Positions 1 through 6,999 of a stretch of 64,000 bases of DNA are shown here, one piece after another; the stretch's first letter is position 1; every line of letters starts with the position of its first letter. The DNA lies in assembly GCA_944325305.1 (NCBI GenBank), contig CALUZO010000008.1, forward strand, positions 1-64,000. The letters are read 5' to 3'. Origin of the DNA: an uncultured Rikenellaceae bacterium (GTDB lineage: Bacteria; Bacteroidota; Bacteroidia; Bacteroidales; Rikenellaceae). Under the pieces are notes generated by a model that ran no database searches, was not told the DNA's origin, and saw nothing but the letters and a program-made list of their open reading frames with translations. The position numbers were made by a program, and so were the translations under genes.

Positions 1-17
1 GTTTGAGACTATAAAAC

Positions 18-58
18 ACCAGCGCGACAAACAAATTCTCATTGTTCATCGCGCTGGT
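18..58 (-). terminator. Hairpin downstream of the DUF2795 gene
   Basis: A 10-bp perfect inverted repeat (ACCAGCGCGA at 18-27, its complement at 49-58) encloses a 21-nt loop. It begins about 30 nt past the stop of the minus-strand DUF2795 gene, and on that strand it is followed by GTTTTATAG, a weak U-rich stretch. A transcription terminator is likely, but the loop is long and the U-tract poor. Confidence 0.45.
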
Positions 59-87
59 ATTCAGTTATTTAACCTAAATAAAGGCTA

Positions 88-309
88 TTAATATTCTTCC
101 TCGTTGAAGAAGAAGTCGTCTTTGCTCGGATAGTCGGGCCATATGTCCTCGATGGTTTCGTAGATTTCGCCTTCATCTTCGATTTCGTTAAGGTTTTCTA
201 TAACCTCGAGCGGCGCCCCAGAACGAACGGCAAAATCTATGAGTTCATCTTTGGTTGCAGGCCATGGTGCATCTTCCAGTTTAGATGCGAGTTCAAGTGT
301 CCAGTACAT
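88..309 (-). CDS. DUF2795 family small acidic protein
   Basis: This 73-residue acidic protein opens MYWTLELASKLEDAPWPATK and ends in an acidic, Phe-rich tail (DDFFFNEEEY). The sequence matches my memory of a small conserved Bacteroidota protein assigned to DUF2795. The segment around residues 18-45, including the SGAPLEVIENL stretch, is the conserved core. It has no signal peptide or membrane segment, so it should be cytoplasmic. Its function is unknown. It is a single gene with a hairpin behind it; the next gene on the same strand (cobalamin adenosyltransferase) ends 70 nt upstream, so co-transcription is possible. Confidence 0.85.
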   Translation of the reverse strand: MYWTLELASKLEDAPWPATKDELIDFAVRSGAPLEVIENLNEIEDEGEIYETIEDIWPDYPSKDDFFFNEEEY

Positions 310-379
310 ATCTTTAGGTTTTTTTAAATTAGATTGTCTTATTCGTATCAGTTTGCGAATATAGTATTTATTTTCACTT

Positions 380-940
380 TTATGGTTCCCAATATGATTC
401 TTTTGCCCCGAGTTCTTCTGATAATTTGCGCCCTAAAACATACAAATAGTCAGAAAGTCTGTTCAGATATTTTATTGCATTCTCCGGGACCTCATATTCG
501 TGCGAGGCTTTCACCGCAGTTCGCTCGGCCCGCCTGCATATCGTGCGGCAAACGTGGGCCCACGATACCAGTCTGTGTCCCCCGGGAATGGTGAATCTTT
601 CCAAAGGCTTGAGTGTCCTGTCGATTTCGTCTATTCTGCATTCGAGCCATTCCAAGTCGCTGTCTGTCAGACCGGGTATTTTTTTGACTGTCTTCCCACA
701 AGCGCAAAGCAATGCCTCCTCGCTCATCAGTTTTTCTTGAATTCTGAGCATGTCTGAGCGGAAAATCTCAAATCTTTGATTGTCTTGCGGCAAACAGTCG
801 CAAAGATATGCGAGAGCGGCACTCAATTCGTCGACTGTGCCGTAGGCTTCCACGCGAGAGTCGTCTTTGTAAACTCTTTCGCCTCCTATGAGCGATGTTC
901 TTCCTTTGTCTCCGCATTTAGTGTATATCTTCATGACCAT
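380..940 (-). CDS. Cob(I)yrinic acid a,c-diamide adenosyltransferase (PduO type)
   Basis: This ATP:corrinoid adenosyltransferase transfers the 5'-deoxyadenosyl group of ATP to cob(I)alamin and makes coenzyme B12. The 186-residue protein has the PduO-type N-terminal signature KIYTKCGDKGRTSLIGGERV, the RTICRRAER helix (near residue 136) and the NRLSDYLYVLGR helix (near residue 160) that form the trimeric active site. The length is normal for the family. Two starts are possible, 940 and 934 (MV-MKIYT). The first overlaps the stop of the upstream ORF as TAATG, which suggests translational coupling. No other cobalamin genes are nearby, so it probably serves salvage and repair of imported corrinoids. 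Confidence 0.93.
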   Translation of the reverse strand: MVMKIYTKCGDKGRTSLIGGERVYKDDSRVEAYGTVDELSAALAYLCDCLPQDNQRFEIFRSDMLRIQEKLMSEEALLCACGKTVKKIPGLTDSDLEWLECRIDEIDRTLKPLERFTIPGGHRLVSWAHVCRTICRRAERTAVKASHEYEVPENAIKYLNRLSDYLYVLGRKLSEELGAKESYWEP

Positions 941-1392
941 TACAACTTAAATAGTTGTGATTGTAAACGGGAATCTTTGATATATAGTGTATACCTTCTG
1001 CGCCATATTGTCATGCATTTGCAATTTGCCTGTTCTCTGCGGCTACTCACCACTGCCACGGCTATTTTTTCGTTCCCACCGAGAAGCATCATTGCTGTTT
1101 TGCGGAACTTGTCCGTGCTGACGTACAGGACATTTTCTGAAATGTCGTGCAACTTGTTTTCACTATTTACGATTTCAATGCTTCTAAAGTTGCAATAATT
1201 ATGCAGTTTTTGCAATTCTTTGGCAACCTTCTTCGGAACTCCGTTGGCTATCAGTGCTTTATATTGCGGATTATTTTCCATTCCGCGATATTTACCCATG
1301 AATACCTCACGCTTCAGACTGTAGATGAACGGAGAATGTATTCCGTGTCCCCGAAAGTGGCGTATGCGGGCTATCATATGCGGGTTTTTCAT
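940..1392 (-). CDS. Short protein with methyltransferase-like N-terminus, probably degenerate
   Basis: The 150-residue product opens with RIRHFRGHGIHSPFIYSLKR. This resembles the N-terminal signature (RGHGIHSPFVY) of a Bacteroidota family of SAM-dependent methyltransferase-like proteins that are usually about 240-270 residues. Here the protein is much shorter. No GxGxG SAM-binding loop is visible, and the C-terminal half (Lys/Arg-rich, with CKCM and RRRYTLYIKD) does not look like a Rossmann fold. I read it as a shortened or decayed member, still open and translationally coupled (TAATG) to the adenosyltransferase gene behind it. The function is unknown and may be lost. Confidence 0.6.
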   Translation of the reverse strand: MKNPHMIARIRHFRGHGIHSPFIYSLKREVFMGKYRGMENNPQYKALIANGVPKKVAKELQKLHNYCNFRSIEIVNSENKLHDISENVLYVSTDKFRKTAMMLLGGNEKIAVAVVSSRREQANCKCMTIWRRRYTLYIKDSRLQSQLFKL

Positions 1393-1407
1393 AGTGCGCC
1401 GGAGTCG

Positions 1408-2655
1408 TTATTTTTTTAATTGTCCGGCCAGCCAGCCGGTAGAAAAGGCGACTTGAAGGTTGTAGCCACCAGTGTCGGCATCGATATCCAAAACCTCGCC
1501 GGCAAAGTAGAGTCCCTTGATGAGTTTCGACTGCATGGTCTGCGGATCTATCTCATCGACCGAAATGCCGCCGGCTGTCACAACGGCCTCGTCGAACGTG
1601 CCGTAATCGGATATAGGTATTTCTATGTCTTTCAGCAGAGAGATTATGCGTTCTTTTATTTCTTCGGTCATGTTGCGCAGAGGCAATGTCGAAACGCTTC
1701 CAGACATGAGGGCGAAAGGCGCTACGAGTGGTTTTGGCATCAGTTTGCGAAGAAGATCGCTGAGGGGTTGATTTTGGTTCATTCCTGCCAGTTCGCGGTC
1801 TATGCGTGCCGAAAGGGTAGGCTTGTCGAGTGCTGTTTTCAGATCGAGCGAGAGTCTCACATTTTTGCCGTCTATCAGGGCATCGACAGCCATTCGGCTG
1901 AGGCGCAACGTTACGGGGCCTTCTATGCCGCGGCTTGAGAATGAAAGTTCGCCAAATTCTTCGGCAGCAGTTTCGCCGTCTATAATGAGTTTGACGCCTG
2001 TGTTTTTGAGTGTCGTTCCCTGTATGGATCGGGCGAACTCGGAATTGCTCAGTAGCGGTACGAGCGACGGACGCAGTTCTTCTATTCTATGGCCGAGTCC
2101 ATGGGCAAAGCCGTATCCGTCGCCGGTAGAACCTGTGGCGGGATATGACATTCCGCCTGTACACAGAATTACGTTCGGAGCTTCGATATTGCGTTCGAAT
2201 CTCTTCTTTGTGAGTACCTTGACGCCATATATCTTATTGCCGAGCGTATTGATGGCGGTAACGGTGGTGTTGAGCATTATTTCTGCACCGGCTTCGGCTG
2301 CGAAATCTATCATTGCGTTTGCAATGTCATGTGCCTTTTCGCTCGTAGGGAATACCCGCCCTCCGCGTTCTATGGTGAGTTTGACGCCTTCGTCGCGGAA
2401 AAACTTTATGAGGGCATGATTGTTGAAAGAGTCGTAGGCGTAACTGAAAAAGTCGGGGTTGGCTTTTATTTTGGCAAGGAATTCCTCGCGCGGTTTCACA
2501 TTGGTGAGGTTGCATCGTCCCTTTCCCGTTATGCGTATTTTGCGTCCGCACTTCTCCATCTTTTCTATCAGAAGTGCTTTTTTCCCGTTACGTGCCGCAA
2601 CTCCGGCAGCCATAAGGCCGGCTGCTCCTCCGCCTATGACAATTACGTCGTACAT
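1408..2655 (-). CDS. NAD(P)/FAD-dependent oxidoreductase, HI0933/YhiN (BaiN-like) family
   Basis: This 415-residue flavoprotein starts with a dinucleotide-binding motif GGGAAGLMAAGVAARNGKK and carries the family signature TGKGRCNLTN near residue 43. A second conserved block, CTGGMSYPATGSTGDGYGFA, lies near residue 165, and the C-terminal FAD contact GLYFAGEVLDIDADTGGYNL near residue 384. Length and motif order fit the HI0933/YhiN family. Some relatives reduce bile-acid intermediates (BaiN), but most have no known substrate, so I assign no reaction. The gene stands 15 nt upstream of the methyltransferase-like ORF on the same strand and is probably the first gene of that short unit. Confidence 0.88.
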   Translation of the reverse strand: MYDVIVIGGGAAGLMAAGVAARNGKKALLIEKMEKCGRKIRITGKGRCNLTNVKPREEFLAKIKANPDFFSYAYDSFNNHALIKFFRDEGVKLTIERGGRVFPTSEKAHDIANAMIDFAAEAGAEIMLNTTVTAINTLGNKIYGVKVLTKKRFERNIEAPNVILCTGGMSYPATGSTGDGYGFAHGLGHRIEELRPSLVPLLSNSEFARSIQGTTLKNTGVKLIIDGETAAEEFGELSFSSRGIEGPVTLRLSRMAVDALIDGKNVRLSLDLKTALDKPTLSARIDRELAGMNQNQPLSDLLRKLMPKPLVAPFALMSGSVSTLPLRNMTEEIKERIISLLKDIEIPISDYGTFDEAVVTAGGISVDEIDPQTMQSKLIKGLYFAGEVLDIDADTGGYNLQVAFSTGWLAGQLKK

Positions 2656-2800
2656 AATTTCCCCGTTTTGTTTGAAGACAAGCGATCCCGAACGATCCGA
2701 ATATATTTTGCTTTCCTCCGGGTATCTTTATTTTTTTCGCAAAGATAGGATTTGCACGCTAATAAGCCGGATTTTATTGCTGTTTTTGCGAAAAAATGCT

Positions 2801-2808
2801 TAGGTTTG
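2801..2808 (+). promoter_or_regulatory. Promoter -7 element for nusB
   Basis: TAGGTTTG matches the Bacteroidota -7 consensus TAnnTTTG and lies 26 nt before the nusB ATG at 2835. It argues against the longer reading frame that begins upstream at 2796, which would overlap the promoter. No clear -33 TTTG is seen at the standard distance. Confidence 0.5.
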
Positions 2809-2834
2809 CACCCGTAAATCAAGTTCATGTAAAA

Positions 2835-3773
2835 ATGTTAAGCCGGAGATTACTTAGGATCAAGGCCGTCAAGGCGCTTTATGCACATTTCAAATCGGAA
2901 TCGGACTCGATCTCGGCATCCGAGAAAAACTTGACACAGGCTATCGATAAAACCTATGATCTGTATCATCAGATGCTCTGGTTCATCGTGGATGTGGCGC
3001 GCTATGCCGAAAAACGTCTGGATATAGCCCGCAACAAGAAACTTCCCACGTACGAAGACCTCAATCCAAATACGAAATTCGTAGACAATGCCGTCATCGC
3101 ACAGATCGCCAACAGCGACCGTTTGGTGGCATATCTCGAACGCAAAGCCTTGGGGTGGTCTCAATACCCGGAATTGATAAAAAGTCTGTACGACTCGATG
3201 TCCGCAAGCGATTACTATAAGGAGTATATGGCTTCGGAAGAGCATACCTACAATCAGGACCGCAAGTTTGTCGAGGATTTTTACCTGAATACGGTAGAGG
3301 ATAACGAGGCACTCGAAGCGGCAGTGGAAGAGCAATCGATACTTTGGGCTGACGATGTCGATTTTGCTCTTGTAATGGTGAACCGTACGATCGGAATGTG
3401 CCGTAAGAGTCAGAACGACCTTCCTCTGTTGCCCCAATTCAAGAATGATGATGATCAAGCATTCGTGAAGGAACTTTTCCGCAAGGCGATTCTGAATTAT
3501 GACGAATATCTTTCATATATCGAAAAATTCACACAGAACTGGGAGGTGGAGCGCATTGCCTATATGGATAATATAATAATGGTGGTAGCTATCTCCGAAC
3601 TGGTGAATTTCCCGTCGATCCCAGTCAAGGTTACGCTCGACGAATATATAGATATCGCTAAGTTTTACAGTACTCGGAACAGCAGCGTTTTCGTAAACGG
3701 AGTGTTGGATAAGGCGATAGCAGTTTTGAAAGAAGAGGGAAAGATCAGCAAATCAGGGCGAGGATTGCTTTGA
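2835..3773 (+). CDS. nusB: Transcription antitermination protein NusB
   Basis: NusB binds boxA RNA together with ribosomal protein S10 and assembles the antitermination complex on rRNA and other transcripts. The 312-residue protein is more than twice the size of E. coli NusB. It starts MLSRRLLRIKAVKALYAHFK, the RNA-binding helix typical of the family. The canonical C-terminal NusB fold is at about residues 215-305 (VAISELVNFPSIPVKVTLDEYIDIAKFYS, NGVLDKAIAVL). Residues between are a long helical insertion that is usual in Bacteroidota NusB. I chose 2835 over the upstream in-frame ATG at 2796 because of the family N-terminus and the promoter at 2801. Confidence 0.92.
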   Translation: MLSRRLLRIKAVKALYAHFKSESDSISASEKNLTQAIDKTYDLYHQMLWFIVDVARYAEKRLDIARNKKLPTYEDLNPNTKFVDNAVIAQIANSDRLVAYLERKALGWSQYPELIKSLYDSMSASDYYKEYMASEEHTYNQDRKFVEDFYLNTVEDNEALEAAVEEQSILWADDVDFALVMVNRTIGMCRKSQNDLPLLPQFKNDDDQAFVKELFRKAILNYDEYLSYIEKFTQNWEVERIAYMDNIIMVVAISELVNFPSIPVKVTLDEYIDIAKFYSTRNSSVFVNGVLDKAIAVLKEEGKISKSGRGLL

Positions 3774-3877
3774 ATGATGTCCATCTCTTTTAGCGGCATG
3801 AATCCTTCCAATCGAGGTATTACATTTGTCCTATTGTCATTCAAATGGCATATTGTGTGAAAAACAGGGATGAAAAC

Positions 3878-3907
3878 TTGGCAGTAACGTATAATATGAT
3901 AACTTTG
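3878..3907 (+). promoter_or_regulatory. Promoter for yajC
   Basis: TAACTTTG at 3900-3907 matches TAnnTTTG. TTGG at 3878-3881 sits 18 nt upstream as an imperfect -33 element. The ATG of yajC follows at 3934, so yajC appears to be transcribed separately from nusB. Confidence 0.5.
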
Positions 3908-3933
3908 CAAAAATTAATTTAACAATTGTGAAT

Positions 3934-4254
3934 ATGAATTTAATGACAATTATGCTTCAGGCTGAGGCTGCGCCTAAGGGCAATAATACTATGTTCTTGG
4001 TATTTATGGTGCTTATTTTTGTTGTGATGTGGTTCTTTATGATCCGCCCGCAGCAGAAACGTCAGAAAGAAGCCATGAAATTCCGCGAATCGCTTCAGAA
4101 AGGTATGAAGGTCGTGACGGCAGGCGGCATTTACGGAACTATTAAAGAGGTAAAAGAAACCTATGTTCTTTTGGAAGTGGACAGCGCTACTGCTATTCGC
4201 GTCGATAAGAGCATGATAGTGAAAGATAACAGCGAACTTGCACAGCAGAAATAG
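3934..4254 (+). CDS. yajC: Sec translocase accessory subunit YajC
   Basis: YajC is a small inner-membrane protein of the SecDF-YajC complex that assists SecYEG and YidC. The 106-residue product has one membrane segment at about residues 19-37 (TMFLVFMVLIFVVMWFFMI) followed directly by the family signature RPQQKRQKE. Then comes a conserved cytoplasmic part, MKVVTAGGIYGTIKEVKET, with the VLLEV strand behind it. An in-frame GTG lies 6 nt upstream at 3928; the ATG at 3934 is the simpler start. It has its own promoter and a strong terminator at 4276-4305, so it is monocistronic. secDF is not in the window. Confidence 0.93.
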   Translation: MNLMTIMLQAEAAPKGNNTMFLVFMVLIFVVMWFFMIRPQQKRQKEAMKFRESLQKGMKVVTAGGIYGTIKEVKETYVLLEVDSATAIRVDKSMIVKDNSELAQQK

Positions 4255-4275
4255 AAGGTGCGCAACAAATGCAAT

Positions 4276-4305
4276 AAAAAAGCCCGTATAGATACGGGCT
4301 TTTTT
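4276..4305. terminator. Bidirectional intrinsic terminator between yajC and thrC
   Basis: A6-GCCCGTAT, a 2-nt AG spacer, then ATACGGGC-T6 form a perfect stem with A-rich and T-rich flanks. It stands between the convergent yajC and thrC genes and can work on both strands. Confidence 0.9.
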
Positions 4306-4421
4306 ATTGTCGCTTGAATTTCTCGGTAGGACATTTGTCCGTCGTCTGCGTAAATGCACAATGTGCGGACATCCTTTCTTTTTATGTCCGGAGTCCCTCT
4401 TTCTACCCGAGCCGGATTGTT

Positions 4422-5729
4422 TTAAAGTGCATTCTCGAGATATACTTTGAAATCGCCGAATTCGGAACTCATCTCGACACTCTGTTTCTTTCCCGAAAGG
4501 AAACGTTGCAGGGTGGCAGGTACTTCCACCGCCCGTCCGATTATCGGTTCGACCGATTCGGGGAATTTGGCCGGATGAGCCGTTTCGAGCATTATGCCGT
4601 TCTCACCTGGCTGGAGCCCCTCTTCGAGTCCCATGTAGGCACACGCGCCGTGAGGATCGAGAATATATCCTGTCGCCTTGTATACGCGTCCTATACAATC
4701 TCTGATGCGGTCGTCATTGTAACTGTATGCTGAAATATCCTTGCGTATCTTTTCCACGTCGTTGCCGTAAAGGTCGAGGATTCGGGCGAAATTGCTGGGA
4801 TCTCCCACATCCATGGCATTGGCTATGGTCTGTATAGAGGGTTTCGGTTCGTAAATGCCGCTCTGGAGATATTTCATGAAAATGTCGTTGCGGTTGTTGG
4901 CCGCTATGAAACGCTTTACCGGAAGCCCCATGTGGAAACCGAACAGTCCGGCGGTGATATTGCCGAAGTTGCCGCTTGGCACGCATACGACTACATTGTT
5001 GCCTTTGCCTGCGCGTTTCATCTGGGCATAGCCGTGAAAATAGTAGAATGCCTGAGGAAGGAAACGAGCGACGTTTATCGAATTTGCCGATGTGAGTTTG
5101 AATTTCGCATTCAGTTCCTTGTCGAGGAATGCCGATTTCACGAGTCTCTGGCAATCGTCGAAGGTGCCGTCGACTTCCACTGCAGTGATGTTCTGACCAA
5201 GGGTTGTGAACTGTTTTTCCTGACGTTCGCTGACTTTGCCTTTGGGATAGAGTACAACTACCCGTATGCCGTCTACACCGAGAAATCCGTTGGCTACGGC
5301 GCTTCCCGTGTCGCCCGAGGTGGCGACGAGTACCGTAACGTCTTCCGTCTGTCCGCTTTGCTTTATGAAATAGGAGAGCATGCGTGCCATAAACCTCGCC
5401 CCGACATCTTTAAATGCTGCAGTAGGTCCATGGAACAGTTCCAGTGAGTTGATCGTGTCGGTGATTTTGACTACCGGAGTGTCGAAACTGAGCGTATCTT
5501 TGACAATACGGTGCAGGTCTTCGATAGGGATGTCTTCGCCGAAAAAAGCGTCGGCCACTGCGCAGGATATTTCATGGAACGACATGGTGTCGATTTTGTC
5601 GAAAAATCCTTGCGGCAATTTGTTGATACGCTCCGGCATATAAAGTCCACGGTCTGGTGCGAGGCCTTTGATGACTGCTTCGCTTAGCGATACTTCGGGC
5701 GACTGCCTGTTGGTGCTGTAATATTTCAT
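4422..5729 (-). CDS. thrC: Threonine synthase
   Basis: This PLP enzyme converts O-phosphohomoserine to threonine, the last step of the pathway. The 435-residue protein begins MKYYSTNRQSPEVSLSEAVIKGLAPDRGLYMP, the usual start of the class I bacterial enzyme. LELFHGPTAAFKDVGARFMARML (near residue 96) carries the PLP-binding lysine in AFKD. VLVATSGDTGSAVANGF and CVPSGNFGNITAGLFG are the phosphate-binding loops. It is the last gene of the thrA - ApgM-like - thrC operon, with only 2 nt between it and the preceding gene. Confidence 0.96.
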   Translation of the reverse strand: MKYYSTNRQSPEVSLSEAVIKGLAPDRGLYMPERINKLPQGFFDKIDTMSFHEISCAVADAFFGEDIPIEDLHRIVKDTLSFDTPVVKITDTINSLELFHGPTAAFKDVGARFMARMLSYFIKQSGQTEDVTVLVATSGDTGSAVANGFLGVDGIRVVVLYPKGKVSERQEKQFTTLGQNITAVEVDGTFDDCQRLVKSAFLDKELNAKFKLTSANSINVARFLPQAFYYFHGYAQMKRAGKGNNVVVCVPSGNFGNITAGLFGFHMGLPVKRFIAANNRNDIFMKYLQSGIYEPKPSIQTIANAMDVGDPSNFARILDLYGNDVEKIRKDISAYSYNDDRIRDCIGRVYKATGYILDPHGACAYMGLEEGLQPGENGIMLETAHPAKFPESVEPIIGRAVEVPATLQRFLSGKKQSVEMSSEFGDFKVYLENAL

Positions 5730-5731
5730 CG

Positions 5732-6943
5732 TTATTTTCTTCCTGTCAAAATGTCCATGAAATCGGCCGCTTCGATCGTGCCGTAGTAGCCGTTTTGCGG
5801 TTCGAACTCGTTGTATTCAGTTATTTTGTCTGGTTCTTCTCCTGGTTTGTAGATTATGAAGGGTACCGGATCGTTTACGTGGATGCGCAGTTCTACCGGG
5901 GTAGGGTGATCCGGCAGTACAGCGATGGTTACAGGTTCATCCCATTTCGAAAGTTCATCCATTATAGGTCCGACGACTCTTTTATCGAGATATTCTATCG
6001 TGCGTATCTTGAGTGCGGCATCGCCTTCATGTCCGGCTTCGTCGCTCGCTTCGATGTGAAGGAATACGAAATCGTCGGTCCGCAGAGCTTCTATGGCTGC
6101 GGCGGCCTTGCCTTCATAGTTTGTGTCGTACAGTCCTGTTGCTCCTTCCACCTCGATGGATTTAAGGCCGGCATATCGTCCGATACCTTTTATAAGATCC
6201 ACTGCCGAAATGACTGAACCTTTTTCAAGTCCGTATTTTTGTGCCAGTGTATCCATTTTAGGACGGTAGCCCGGAGACCACAACCATATCGAATTGGCAG
6301 GATCCTTGCCCTCTGCGATGCGCTTTTGGTTCACGGGATGGTCTGCGAGGATTTCCTGGGAGCGAAGTGTGAGCATATTGAGATATTCTGCTGTTTCGGC
6401 GGCCTCAGGCACTTGCGGTTTTATCATTACGTTGCGGAACGGGGTCCCGGGAACATCGTGAGGTGGAGTACATTCGATGCGTTTGTCTCCGTTCTTCATT
6501 TTCAGCAGGTGGCGGTACGATATGCCAGGGAAAAAATTTACTCTTGTGCCACCAAGTTCCTTTTGAAGATATGCGATCAGTACGTTGGCTTCGGAATTGG
6601 TGATATGGCCTGCCGAATGGTTTTTGATTTTGCCCTCTTCTATTGTGATCAGGTTGCATCTCATTGCCATTTCGTCATCGCCTATCTCTATGCCCATACT
6701 GGCTGCTTCGAGCGAACCGCGTCCTTCGAAAACTTTGCTCACATCGTAGCCGAGTATCGAAAGGTTTGCTATTTCGCTGCCTGGCTTCCATCCGTCGGGT
6801 ACGCTTTTGAGCATACCTGTCCGTCCCATTCGGGCCAGCTTGTTTATGTTGGGCGTATCGGCTGCCTGAAGAGGTGTAAGACCGCCAAGTGCCTGTGTTG
6901 GCCTGTCGGACATCCCGTCGCCTAATATTATTATGTATTTCAT
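5732..6943 (-). CDS. ApgM-like alkaline-phosphatase-superfamily enzyme, probable homoserine kinase
   Basis: The 403-residue protein belongs to the archaeal-type cofactor-independent phosphoglycerate mutase family (alkaline phosphatase superfamily). It has the N-terminal metal site YIILGDGMSDRP, the ADTPNINKLARMG segment, the GSEIANLSILGYD motif with the candidate nucleophile serine near residue 57, and C-terminal metal ligands in HIEASDEAGHEGD and LPDHPTP. It sits between thrA and thrC, and no classical ThrB is present. A homoserine kinase role for this family in Bacteroides has, to my recollection, been proposed from fitness data; that is unchecked. Context makes homoserine phosphorylation more likely than a glycolytic role. 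Annotation pipelines usually call it phosphoglycerate mutase. Confidence 0.8.
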   Translation of the reverse strand: MKYIIILGDGMSDRPTQALGGLTPLQAADTPNINKLARMGRTGMLKSVPDGWKPGSEIANLSILGYDVSKVFEGRGSLEAASMGIEIGDDEMAMRCNLITIEEGKIKNHSAGHITNSEANVLIAYLQKELGGTRVNFFPGISYRHLLKMKNGDKRIECTPPHDVPGTPFRNVMIKPQVPEAAETAEYLNMLTLRSQEILADHPVNQKRIAEGKDPANSIWLWSPGYRPKMDTLAQKYGLEKGSVISAVDLIKGIGRYAGLKSIEVEGATGLYDTNYEGKAAAAIEALRTDDFVFLHIEASDEAGHEGDAALKIRTIEYLDKRVVGPIMDELSKWDEPVTIAVLPDHPTPVELRIHVNDPVPFIIYKPGEEPDKITEYNEFEPQNGYYGTIEAADFMDILTGRK

Positions 6944-6999
6944 CCCTGTATTGATTTAATTCAGCAAACACATGCTTGTCAAGGCCTTCGAGTTATGGC

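Noticed and set aside
1..60. Possible CRISPR repeat at the window edge (sequence starting GTTTGAGACT)
   Set aside because: Only one copy is present, with no spacer-repeat periodicity; the visible structure is a hairpin after the DUF2795 gene.
2796..2834. Longer nusB start at 2796
   Set aside because: It overlaps the -7 promoter element and adds residues absent from the NusB family start.
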